Positions 6,892 to 14,532 are shown, counted from the stretch's first letter. The stretch is DNA of 18,105 nucleotides from an uncultured Rickettsiaceae bacterium (GCA_905479885.1 CAJQOE010000107.1:1-18105), one strand, 5' to 3'. Made by a program: numbers and translations. The notes: generated by a model not told the origin, from the sequence alone.

Positions 6892-7596
6892 TTAGATGCT
6901 CTGAAAAACCACCATTAGCCCTAATAATAGTAAACTTATACAGTATAAACGCTCCTTAATAAAAAATAACAACAAAACCCCAGCAAAAAAACCTATATTC
7001 CAGGGAAATAACAACCACACACTAGCTGGTAGAATAATATGTACAATTTGCTGCCTATAAACATCTTGCAAATTATCTTTTAAAATATATAACGACACAA
7101 TAGAAGCTAAACTAAGCATAAGCAGCCATGGTAAAAGCGAATTATCCACTAAAGTTCTATGTAATATTCCTATAAGCAATAAACTACCTGTAATTTCTTT
7201 AAAGGCTACACCATGTTCATAAACAATAAAAAATGCTAGTGTAGCAAGCATATAAAAACAAAACATTATTATAAAATTTTCAATATTGTCTCCATATAAC
7301 ACAACACACAAAACTGCAAAAACCCCACCCATAAATTCTAAAAGAAAGTAAGATACTGTAATTGGCATGTGACAATAATTGCAAAAACCACGCGTGCTGA
7401 TCCAACTAAAAATAGGCAAAAATTCATAAAATTTCAAAAGATGTTTGCACCTAGAACAAAATGGTGGTTGCGTTGTTTTCGTGTTGAATCCATATAAGAT
7501 TATACCACGAGGCAAACGATACAACACAGTAGTTGTAAAGTTGCCTATAAAGACACCAGCTATAAAAACTAATAAATATTCAAGTATTATGTGCAT
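6892..7596 (-). CDS. Prepilin peptidase (A24/PilD) homologue lacking catalytic motifs
   Basis: A polytopic membrane protein of 234 residues. The N-terminal part matches the prepilin-peptidase N-terminal domain: IGNFTTTVLYRLPRG (17-31, cf. GSFLNVVIYRLP), then zinc-type cysteines C47xxC50 and C72xxC75 flanking LPIFSWISTRGFC, and YFLLEFMGG. The C-terminal half should carry the two catalytic aspartates. Where IDL(D/R)xxxLPDxLT is expected the protein has IVYEHGVAFKEIT, and no GxGD motif is present. About six hydrophobic segments remain. In an active enzyme this protein cleaves and methylates type IV prepilins and pseudopilins; here activity is doubtful. No pilin genes are nearby. No SD is evident, and a 7-bp inverted repeat lies just before the start. 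Confidence 0.75.
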   Translation of the reverse strand: MHIILEYLLVFIAGVFIGNFTTTVLYRLPRGIILYGFNTKTTQPPFCSRCKHLLKFYEFLPIFSWISTRGFCNYCHMPITVSYFLLEFMGGVFAVLCVVLYGDNIENFIIMFCFYMLATLAFFIVYEHGVAFKEITGSLLLIGILHRTLVDNSLLPWLLMLSLASIVSLYILKDNLQDVYRQQIVHIILPASVWLLFPWNIGFFAGVLLLFFIKERLYCISLLLLGLMVVFQSI

Positions 7597-7600
7597 AATT

Positions 7601-7619
7601 TAACAAATATTGTTTGTTA
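7601..7619. promoter_or_regulatory. Inverted repeat at the start of the prepilin-peptidase homologue
   Basis: TAACAAA (7601-7607), spacer TATTG, TTTGTTA (7613-7619), beginning 4 bases upstream of the minus-strand ATG. It occupies the place of a ribosome-binding site, so it could be an operator or an RNA hairpin hiding the start. The related palindrome TTTGTTAACAAA occurs at 5552-5563. Confidence 0.3.
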
Positions 7620-8027
7620 TCCTATTTGATATAAATAAGTCTGACAATTCACGAACTTAGCCGCAATGATCAAACCACCAAACTCCTTCTAAAGAACTAT
7701 GTAGATTCTATCTATAATGTTTGTATACAACAACCTCTAAACATCAAATTAAATTATACTTTTATAAATAGTGACTTGGCAAATTTATTGTCCTAATAGC
7801 CATATTTTTCTAGATCTTATTTTAATAAAATGCACGTATCTCTGCACCACTCACAACAATTATTGTAATATTTTTAAGCACAGCTCAATCTTAAATAGTA
7901 AGTATTTGAACATAAAAGCACCAAAATTTTACCAATTCACGCTTTTCATCAGCTTGCAGCCTTGACCACACTACCAGATTAAATCAGCGTTGATTTACCA
8001 ATTTTTTATATAAATTAATATTTACTA
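7620..8027. other. Non-coding gap upstream of the outer-membrane protein gene
   Basis: About 400 AT-rich bases. A 64-codon open frame (7771-7965, plus) has no ribosome-binding site and a peptide of unlikely composition, so it is not called. A small inverted repeat AAATCA-GCGT-TGATTT lies at 7981-7996. Nothing else is recognisable. Confidence 0.5.
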
Positions 8028-8056
8028 TTGACTTTAATATAAAAATTAATTAATAT
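8028..8056 (+). promoter_or_regulatory. Sigma70-type promoter of the outer-membrane protein gene
   Basis: TTGACT (8028-8033), 17-base spacer, TAATAT (8051-8056). The context ACTATTGACTT (8024-8034) is identical to that at the LRR promoter (5641-5651). The surroundings are repetitive AT sequence with two copies of AATTAATATTT flanking the -35. Confidence 0.6.
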
Positions 8057-8093
8057 TTGCAAAAAAATATCAACCATATATAAAAAAATAATT

Positions 8094-8750
8094 ATGAAAA
8101 AATTACTACTTATTGTTATTTTATTTTCTTCTAATTTATCCTTTGCCACGAATGAGCAAACAAATTTTTATATAGGCGTATTTGGTGCTTATAGTGTATA
8201 CCCGGAATATAAACCGAAACCAGAAGGTGGTAAACGGCAAGCAATAGGCATCGATTATATTAAAAATGGCTTTAATACAGGGGTTAATATAGGTTACAAA
8301 TTTACAGACAACTTCAGCGCTGATATAGAGTACAGCTACAGAAAGCACATCTTTGATAAATTTAAACTTATAATGGACGTACCAGAAAAGGGATTCACAA
8401 AAGGTCAAGTAATACCCCTTGGTAAAAATTTTGGGTTTGTACACACTCACAGTGTTATGTTAAATGGATATTTTGAGTTACCTACTAAAAGCAATCTAAT
8501 TCCTTTTGCAGGACTAGGCGTGGGAATAACAAGATACGAGGAAAGAAATAAATGCGGCAATTATCATACTAACAGCCCTTCTATGCAATTATTTCTAGGA
8601 TTAGGTTATAAAATAAATGAATCTGTTAGATTAGATGCAGGTATAAAACATTTCCATATGAAAGACACCAACATTACTAACGAATACTTATCACCTAAAA
8701 TTAAATACAGAACCAATGAAGGGTTTTTAGGCCTAAAATACTTTATATAA
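8094..8750 (+). CDS. Outer-membrane beta-barrel protein (opacity/surface-antigen type)
   Basis: Exported protein of 218 residues. Signal peptide MKKLLLIVILFSSNLSFA, with cleavage probably after Ala18. The mature part shows alternating amphipathic strands typical of small barrels: FYIGVFGAYSVYPEY, FNTGVNIGYKFTDNFSADIEYSY, HSVMLNGYFELP, LIPFAGLGVGITRYE, MQLFLGLGYKINESVRLDAGIKHF and a terminal strand EGFLGLKYFI ending in an aromatic-rich C-terminus, as required for Bam-dependent insertion. This is the architecture of the Surface_Ag_2/OMP_b-brl families that include rickettsial and anaplasmal surface antigens. No SD is seen; a good promoter lies 38 bases upstream of ATG. A role at the host interface is inferred from the family. 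Confidence 0.85.
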   Translation: MKKLLLIVILFSSNLSFATNEQTNFYIGVFGAYSVYPEYKPKPEGGKRQAIGIDYIKNGFNTGVNIGYKFTDNFSADIEYSYRKHIFDKFKLIMDVPEKGFTKGQVIPLGKNFGFVHTHSVMLNGYFELPTKSNLIPFAGLGVGITRYEERNKCGNYHTNSPSMQLFLGLGYKINESVRLDAGIKHFHMKDTNITNEYLSPKIKYRTNEGFLGLKYFI

Positions 8751-8766
8751 TTAAGTGTATAAAGTA
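8739..8766 (+). terminator. AU-rich stem-loop at the end of the outer-membrane protein gene
   Basis: TACTTTATA (8739-8747) pairs perfectly with TATAAAGTA (8758-8766) around a 10-base loop that contains the stop codon. There is no T-run after it, so it may be a 3' stabilising hairpin rather than a true terminator. Confidence 0.35.
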
Positions 8767-9060
8767 CTCCACAGCCTTTAAACCAAGATTTCTGTATAAT
8801 TTTTATATACCATGTTGTAAACGTTTGTTAGCAACCCTCTCAATATCTGTTTATATCCTAACCTGATCACGAACAGATGTTGCACATTAAAATTTAACGG
8901 GAGTTACCATTCTCTACTGAAGTTTAAGCAAATTTGGTATTTAAAACATCTGATAATAGAACATGCAAAAGGTTAGTTGGATCAACCTTAGTCTAGGCCC
9001 TACATAATAGGATCCAAAACAAGGTTTTTTCGCACTAGAGCTTTAAATCCTCCCATAGGC
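8767..9060. other. Non-coding gap upstream of the ankyrin gene
   Basis: About 290 bases with stops in all frames at short intervals. It holds TTAACGGGAGT (8894-8904), also found at the LRR gene start (5686-5696), and a loose inverted pair TTGGATC/GATCCAA (near 8977 and 9010). No gene is visible. Confidence 0.5.
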
Positions 9061-9088
9061 TTGACTAATTAAAGGATTCTAATATATT
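9061..9088 (+). promoter_or_regulatory. Promoter of the ankyrin gene
   Basis: TTGACT (9061-9066), 16-base spacer, TATATT (9083-9088). Both hexamers match the consensus at five of six positions. It implies a leader of roughly 75 A-rich bases before the ATG at 9169. Confidence 0.6.
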
Positions 9089-9168
9089 AAAAAACTTCCG
9101 ATATTACTCAACTTATACCTAAAAAAAATAAGTAATAAAATTTCTTTAATCCAAAAAAATTAAGAAAA

Positions 9169-11463
9169 ATGAAAAAAAAATCAAAGAAAGCTAACAAAGA
9201 ATTAAAGCAGGCGATTTTAGATATACAACAACAGTATAACATTAAAACCTCTGGTTTTACAAAAGCTTATTCAATTGCTAAAACAGGATTACTTAATGAA
9301 ACTAATTCCGCTCGATTAAAAATTGATCTAGTTGGTGGCAGTAAAGCTTATTTGTCTAAATCCGGAAAACTGTTTGCAACTATAGGTGATAACCCGGGTG
9401 AATTAATTACATCAGCTGTAATAAGTAATTTTGCAGACATTCTTCAATCAATTATTAAATATGATTTTTTAGGCATTAATTTAAACGAATCAGAGTGTAT
9501 TCTTCTATTACAAGAAGCTCTTAGTTATTCGGCAATAGATTGTTTTGAATTATTGATAAAACAAAACAAATTTCTAAGTCATATCAATGGCAGAAATTCA
9601 AATGGAACTGGTATAGTTTATATAGCAGCCACTTCTCAGTGCAAACTGAAAGCTTTAAGTCTATTAAAAAAAGCAGGCGCTGATTTTAATACGCTTAATG
9701 TAAATGGAATTTCTGCTTTTCAAAAATTAGTTTTTGATGCAGATTTTACCGCTGCAACGTTTTTATTAAGCTTAGGTGCAGATATTAATCAAATAACTCC
9801 TAATAATGGCTTCACAGCATTGTATCATGCCTGCACACATAACAAGCATGACGCAATTAAATTTCTATTAAACAAAGGTGCTGACACGAGTATCAAAGCA
9901 AATGATGGAGCCTCACTACTGTTAATAGCAGCAGAGTACGGGAATGATGACTTAATCCAAAAATTAATTACAACGTACGGCTCTGATATAAATGCTGTAT
10001 CAAAGTATGGAGAGACACCACTGCATGGAGCCACTTTCAACGGGCATATAAACACTATAAAATTATTGCTTGGTTTAGGAGCAGACGCCTCTATTCAGAA
10101 CCAACTGGGCTATTCGCCTTTGCAATTAGCCATACAATCTGGGCAAACATTAGAAATAATCGATATTTTGCTTGATAACAGCAGAGAGCCTATCCTTATT
10201 GATAGTTTTAAATTCCTTTTTATCTCAAAGCTTGATGATATATTAGAACTTATTTCTGACAAAGTAAACGATCTGTTAACTACTAATAATTTTACTCAGG
10301 CCTTAGAAGTAGTTTTAGAAAAAATATTATGGGCCAATAAATATCCTTCTGACAATGAATATAAAGGGGTATTTGAATTTTTATTGCAAAATAAAATCAC
10401 TTATGCCCAATTAAAGCATATCAATTTTGGTCTTGATGTATGTGCTAAAATTGGTTTAGTTACTTCTCTTACACAAATGCTAGAAAATGGTGTGAATCTG
10501 GATTATTTGTACGAAGGGGGATCTACCGCGCTAAATATTTCAATTGCTTCTAGAAACGAGTCTTTTGCAGCTTCGTTAATTCAAAATAACGCGAATGTTG
10601 ATTTAGCGGATGAACAAGGCGTAACAAGCGCTCATCTTGCTGCTTCACTTGGTATGATTACTGTCCTAAGTGATATAATTAACAAATCACCAATATTGCT
10701 TACAGCAGTAGATAATAATGGTGCTACTGTACTTAATTATGCAAAATTTGGTGGGCATAAAAATTGTATAAGTTTTTTAGAAAAAGCTTTGGGTATTGAA
10801 CCAATAATCCAAACCTTTGAAGAAAAATCTATAGATGCAATAGATGCAGCAATTTTTCCAGAAGGTAACCTTACCCCAAAAGAGTTTGATCAATATTGCT
10901 TCATACAAAAACAAATACATAAATATTATCAACTACAAAAGTTAAAATCCAAACAAACAGATAATTCTTTGGACATTAAATATTGGATGATAGAGCAACA
11001 TGTATTTTCTAGTAATAGTGAAGAACTTTTTGAAATAAATACAGGAAATGGCAATACGACATATTTTGCAATATCTAGCAAAATAACTAATACGATTGAA
11101 AACACGTATGGAGCAGAGATTCTAGCAAAATTTAAATCTGCAATTTTAAATGGATTCGTAGGTAAGGAAGGCAAGGCTGGTATTAAACTAATAGACAAAA
11201 GTTTGTATGAGTTGAAAATATTATCATCCATTGGCGGTGAATTAAGGTTATATACTTCTAAAGAATATTTGAATTCAAATGGTAACAAATTAATTATATT
11301 TGAAAATGTAGGAAATCATCAAACTATTGCTAGAATTATAAAAAGAGAGACGATTACAACCATAAATGTTGAACAATTATTGGATGCCGATGTTGACCTA
11401 CACGAAACAAAGCAAGATTGGAATGATATGGGTCTTAGTGGCGATCTTCACGATGACTGTTGA
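9169..11463 (+). CDS. Large ankyrin-repeat protein with an unassigned C-terminal domain
   Basis: A 764-residue protein, no signal peptide or membrane segment. The N-terminus is strongly basic (MKKKSKKANKELKQ). Ankyrin repeats form two blocks: about 143-345 (for example TPLHGATFNGHINTIKLLLG at 283-302 followed by LGADASIQNQLGYSPLQLAI) and about 450-545 (GSTALNISIASRNESFAASL; VTSAHLAASLGMITVLSDII), separated by about 100 helical residues. From about 565 the protein changes character; 660-725 contains GKEGKAGIKLIDKSLYELKI, GGELRLYTS and KLIIFENVGNHQTIARI, a beta-rich pattern resembling RelE/ParE-like folds. It ends in an acidic tail (LSGDLHDDC). Ankyrin proteins of intracellular bacteria are often type IV secretion effectors; that role is inferred. 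No strong SD; its own promoter is at 9061-9088. Confidence 0.9.
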   Translation: MKKKSKKANKELKQAILDIQQQYNIKTSGFTKAYSIAKTGLLNETNSARLKIDLVGGSKAYLSKSGKLFATIGDNPGELITSAVISNFADILQSIIKYDFLGINLNESECILLLQEALSYSAIDCFELLIKQNKFLSHINGRNSNGTGIVYIAATSQCKLKALSLLKKAGADFNTLNVNGISAFQKLVFDADFTAATFLLSLGADINQITPNNGFTALYHACTHNKHDAIKFLLNKGADTSIKANDGASLLLIAAEYGNDDLIQKLITTYGSDINAVSKYGETPLHGATFNGHINTIKLLLGLGADASIQNQLGYSPLQLAIQSGQTLEIIDILLDNSREPILIDSFKFLFISKLDDILELISDKVNDLLTTNNFTQALEVVLEKILWANKYPSDNEYKGVFEFLLQNKITYAQLKHINFGLDVCAKIGLVTSLTQMLENGVNLDYLYEGGSTALNISIASRNESFAASLIQNNANVDLADEQGVTSAHLAASLGMITVLSDIINKSPILLTAVDNNGATVLNYAKFGGHKNCISFLEKALGIEPIIQTFEEKSIDAIDAAIFPEGNLTPKEFDQYCFIQKQIHKYYQLQKLKSKQTDNSLDIKYWMIEQHVFSSNSEELFEINTGNGNTTYFAISSKITNTIENTYGAEILAKFKSAILNGFVGKEGKAGIKLIDKSLYELKILSSIGGELRLYTSKEYLNSNGNKLIIFENVGNHQTIARIIKRETITTINVEQLLDADVDLHETKQDWNDMGLSGDLHDDC

Positions 11464-11508
11464 TGAAGATTAAAAAAGGTATGAATTACACACCTAATAT
11501 GAAGTAGT

Positions 11509-11549
11509 TGTAGTAGTGGAGATTTACAGATTAAATCTCCACTACTACA
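11509..11549. terminator. Perfect 18-bp stem-loop between convergent genes
   Basis: TGTAGTAGTGGAGATTTA (11509-11526) is exactly complementary to the stretch at 11532-11549, around a five-base loop (CAGAT). It lies in the 88-base gap between the ankyrin gene (plus) and the 218-residue gene (minus), ending 3 bases from the latter's stop. It probably acts as a bidirectional stop or mRNA 3'-end stabiliser. No U-run follows on either strand, so intrinsic termination is not certain. Confidence 0.7.
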
Positions 11550-11551
11550 TA

Positions 11552-12208
11552 TTAACGTTCTAAACCACTTTTACTTCCACCATTTTTTCTGAATGCTGCT
11601 GCCTGTTGCTGCATCCTACCTACTTCTACAGATCCATAATTTTTTAAATCAGACTCTTTACCACCTTCGTATTCCTCAGCAAGCCTTTGTCCGCCTTCCA
11701 TCAAATTATGTTTATAGTTATCCTTAGCTGTTTCACCAGCGATTCTTTTGGGATTCATGATTTTATAAATTTCATATACAACAAAATTTTTCATGATTTT
11801 TTTTAAATTTTTTTTAGCTTCAATATCTAATAAATGCGCTCTGTCTTTATTGCTTATTTTGCCCGAACTATGATCCAAATCTGTATCCAAATTCTGCATA
11901 AGTGTATGACAAAATTCCGTAATATCCTTAGCTATTTTAACCTCATCAGCATCAACTCCATCTTGGCTCTTTGCGGCATTTTTTTTACTAACCTTTAAAT
12001 GCTCTTTAATGATTAAAATAAGCTTTGATTGTATTTCATTGAGATCATTAGTTTCATCAAAAACCTGTTCAACAGCTTGGCCTAAATCATCATTTTTTTC
12101 TAATTCTGTAAAAATATGAGCAAGCTCTGATTCGTACCTTGCTTTTAAAGAAGGATCTAGTGCATCTAAAATATTACCCTTGATGCTGTTTTTTTTATTG
12201 TCTTGCAT
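11552..12208 (-). CDS. Unrecognised helical protein, second gene of the WH2-protein operon
   Basis: I do not recognise this 218-residue protein. It is hydrophilic and predicted mostly helical from its heptad-like stretches, e.g. LSELAHIFTEL-like pattern near 27-37 (ELAHIFTELEKNDD) and HLLDIEAKKNLKKIMKNFVV at about 129-148. It has no signal peptide, membrane segment or metal motif. The last 40 residues are polar and Gly/Ser-rich and end in a basic tail (FRKNGGSKSGLER), which is compatible with a C-terminal type IV secretion signal, though this cannot be shown from sequence alone. The start ATG is 19 bases after the upstream gene's TAG and has AGAGAT before it, so the two genes are almost certainly cotranscribed and may act together, for instance as effector and chaperone. 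Confidence 0.8.
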   Translation of the reverse strand: MQDNKKNSIKGNILDALDPSLKARYESELAHIFTELEKNDDLGQAVEQVFDETNDLNEIQSKLILIIKEHLKVSKKNAAKSQDGVDADEVKIAKDITEFCHTLMQNLDTDLDHSSGKISNKDRAHLLDIEAKKNLKKIMKNFVVYEIYKIMNPKRIAGETAKDNYKHNLMEGGQRLAEEYEGGKESDLKNYGSVEVGRMQQQAAAFRKNGGSKSGLER

Positions 12209-12227
12209 AAACTATGATCTCTAATTT

Positions 12228-13994
12228 CTAAGCTCCACGAGCACTGCTTTTTTCTTTTGGCAACTCGATTTGAGCAGCTTTTGCCAAGTCCTTAACCCCT
12301 TTTTCAGCTATAATTTTTTGGGGTGCTGGCAGATTTTGTACAGCTTGTTTTACCGCCACACAGACACGTTCTATATCTTTAGTAGTAAAAACGCCTTTAT
12401 CACCCACTTCTATAATTGCATTGATTTTTTGTTTATCTCCTTCTATTGCTGCAGAATACAACTGATTTAACTGCTTCTTAGCCGGTAAATCTTCTAACAT
12501 TTCTTCTATTTGCTCGGAATAACCGCTTATCCCCCCTCTACGTCCTTCCATAGCAGATGCCATAGCTGATTTTTTAGGAGACTCAATGTATTCAAAGCCA
12601 TCTACGTTCATATCACTGCCCTGAGTACTTTTTAATTTTTTACCAGCTTGAATTTCTGCTAAAAAATTGCCAGAGCTCACAGGTTGCACTCTCTCGACAG
12701 TTTGCTTAGGCGGCCCTATTGACTCTGTTGCAGGTGACTCTACATGAACTGTAGCCGCTTCCTTGACCAGAGGCTTAGCCTCGGACTTAGTAATGCTTTC
12801 TTGTTTTGGTTTTTCTACCGACTGCTTCGCTAGCTTGCTAGGCAATTCTTCACCACGCTCCACTCTAGCTTGCGTTTCAGACACTGCGGTACGAATTGCA
12901 GCTACATCTTCTGCACTAAAGGTATTTGCCATTTCCAATATAGGCTCATCCCACTCCTCATCTACCCTACCTGTATCTTGTTCAGATTTATGACTTAATA
13001 ACTCATCTACTAACTCATTTTTACCATCAACCATAGCAGAATATAAGGCATTCATTTGTTCTTCTTTTTTTACGCCATCAAGCAGTGGCTGGGGCGTACC
13101 TTTATCTAAATTCATCGCCTTTTGCACCCCTGCTAACAATCCTGTACCTTGATTTTGCACAGGAGAATCTGTAGAAATATACTGATAGTTGTCGTGATCA
13201 AGAGACACTACATTTTTTTTCTTTCTTGCATCAGCCTTCATACGTAACTCATCGGCCAAATCCATAATCCCTGGAGCCTTTTTACCTGGTGAATTTTGCA
13301 CCTCAGATATAGGTTGAGGCCCCTGTTTCATATTATCTGGCATAGGGGGTGGCTCTGGGATGTTATTCTGCACCCCTGTCTCTTTAACTAATTCAGGAGA
13401 ATTAACCTCCACTTGCTGCTCTACTTGCTTTTCCTTGGCAGGAGTGTTTGTAGGTAGTTCAAATCTAGCAACCTTTTCTTTTTCTAACTCAGCTCTAAAA
13501 CTCTCTAGGCCCTGGGTGCTTTCTAGCAACTGCTTTTTACCACCAAATTTGAATGCGTTGCTAATGACCCCTATTAAATTTGCCAAAAATCCTGTTTCAA
13601 CTTTTTGCCCTTGCTGCATGCCATAGACAAAGTCATTAGTTGCTTTTTTTCTGGCAAATGCACTAGTTGATTGCCCAGCTGCTTCTGATAGTTCAGTTAG
13701 ACGATTTCGTATATTCTGTATCTCTGTGCGCTCATGTTCATTCTTACTAGTTTCTTTGTTAACATAGTCACGTGTAATTGCACCAGGTTTAACTGGATCA
13801 AATTCTGCTATCAAGGCGCTTTCGTAAGCATTAAGCTGATTTTCTTTATAATCTAATAATTTTAAAATAGAATTTAATTGACCACCTTCTTTAAATGCAT
13901 CTTGTAACCCTAATGAACCAGAGCGAGAGTTAATAAGCTCTACATTTTTTGCTAATGATTGCGCTAGATCTTGATACGTTTCCACTGAAGCCAT
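12228..13994 (-). CDS. WH2-motif protein with proline-rich and acidic-W segments (candidate actin-nucleation effector)
   Basis: 588 residues, no signal peptide or membrane segment. Residues 1-180 are helical, with no recognised domain. A proline-rich stretch lies at 213-228 (PEPPPMPD). Residues 440-457 (SSGNFLAEIQAGKKLKST) match the WH2 actin-binding consensus LLxxIxxGxxLK. A weaker WH2-like copy is at 284-298 (TGLLAGVQKAMNLDK). An acidic motif with central Trp, DEEWDE (345-350), resembles the A segment of WASP-family VCA regions. Two diverged modules (about 268-378 and 465-552) share YI, QxNxLYSA(M/A) and FxxxD(V/I)xx(I/V). Proline-rich, WH2 and acidic-W parts are those of Arp2/3 activators such as Rickettsia RickA; overall homology to RickA is not evident. 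AAGAGA precedes ATG by 4 bases; a TTGACT (14061-14066, minus) may be the -35. The gene is less AT-rich than the ankyrin gene. Actin binding is a hypothesis. Confidence 0.85.
   Translation of the reverse strand: MASVETYQDLAQSLAKNVELINSRSGSLGLQDAFKEGGQLNSILKLLDYKENQLNAYESALIAEFDPVKPGAITRDYVNKETSKNEHERTEIQNIRNRLTELSEAAGQSTSAFARKKATNDFVYGMQQGQKVETGFLANLIGVISNAFKFGGKKQLLESTQGLESFRAELEKEKVARFELPTNTPAKEKQVEQQVEVNSPELVKETGVQNNIPEPPPMPDNMKQGPQPISEVQNSPGKKAPGIMDLADELRMKADARKKKNVVSLDHDNYQYISTDSPVQNQGTGLLAGVQKAMNLDKGTPQPLLDGVKKEEQMNALYSAMVDGKNELVDELLSHKSEQDTGRVDEEWDEPILEMANTFSAEDVAAIRTAVSETQARVERGEELPSKLAKQSVEKPKQESITKSEAKPLVKEAATVHVESPATESIGPPKQTVERVQPVSSGNFLAEIQAGKKLKSTQGSDMNVDGFEYIESPKKSAMASAMEGRRGGISGYSEQIEEMLEDLPAKKQLNQLYSAAIEGDKQKINAIIEVGDKGVFTTKDIERVCVAVKQAVQNLPAPQKIIAEKGVKDLAKAAQIELPKEKSSARGA
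12621..12674 (-). other. WH2-like motif coding segment
   Basis: Codes for residues 441-458. Key positions of the WH2 consensus are all present: hydrophobic pair F444-L445, I448, G451, basic K452-K453, L454-K455. In actin-binding proteins the first part forms a helix in the barbed-end cleft and the LKxT/V part runs up the actin surface. Confidence 0.6.
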
Positions 13995-14172
13995 ATTATC
14001 TCTTGTTATTTAAATTAACGAAACTACATAAAGCTAAGGTTACATCAACAACAAACAACAAGTCAACAGAAGTTAAAAATCACCATCTAAGAATATATAA
14101 AATTAACTTTATAGAAAAATAATGTTGTATTTTTTCAAGTATCAAAGGATAACAATCTTGAATAAAACACCA

Positions 14173-14532
14173 CTAAGAGGATGCTTTAAGAAAAGTATCA
14201 TAAAAATCACTAGTAAGCTTTGCAAAGCTTGTGTTTTCAAAGCCTTTTTTAGGAATAATAATAAAAGCCGTGTTATTAGTATTTATAGATGAATTTTTTA
14301 CAAGATTTCGTACTAAGTGCCGAATATTTCTTTTGATTTTATTCCGCACCACAGCTTTTTTAGATAATTTTTTACTTACTTTCATACCCAAAAACGTAGG
14401 GTTATCATCATGTGAAGCGATGTAAGTAAAATTGGTAGCTAAGATAATAATTAAGCATGACCCATGTTTTTTGGTGCCATGCTTACTAACAAGATCGAAT
14501 TCTTTAGAATTTTTTAGAGAAAAAATTGCCAC
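14173..14532 (-). CDS. rnpA: Ribonuclease P protein component
   Basis: Basic protein subunit of RNase P, which helps the catalytic RNA bind and cleave the 5' leader of pre-tRNA. The 119-residue length is normal. The hallmark helix is present as KAVVRNKIKRNIRHLVRN (RNR motif), preceded by FLGMKVSKKLSK and by the aromatic N-terminal region (FSLKNSKEFDLVSKHGTKKH). The C-terminus holds FIIIPKKGFENTSFAKLTSDF. The start is GTG (14530-14532), 6 bases after the rpmH stop; no SD is visible, so translation probably depends on ribosomes finishing rpmH. The rpmH-rnpA order is the usual bacterial one; yidC is not downstream here. Confidence 0.95.
   Translation of the reverse strand: MAIFSLKNSKEFDLVSKHGTKKHGSCLIIILATNFTYIASHDDNPTFLGMKVSKKLSKKAVVRNKIKRNIRHLVRNLVKNSSINTNNTAFIIIPKKGFENTSFAKLTSDFYDTFLKASS

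Noticed and set aside
7590..7598. Perfect DnaA box TGTGCATAA
   Set aside because: It overlaps the start codons (MHI) of the prepilin-peptidase homologue and stands alone, so it is probably chance; recorded because it shows the background rate.
7771..7965. 64-codon plus-strand open frame upstream of the outer-membrane protein gene
   Set aside because: No SD and a composition (many Cys, Asn, His) like translated AT-rich intergenic DNA.
8894..8904. TTAACGGGAGT identical to the LRR ribosome-binding region, as a sign of a decayed gene start
   Set aside because: No ATG or open frame follows and only 11 bases are shared.
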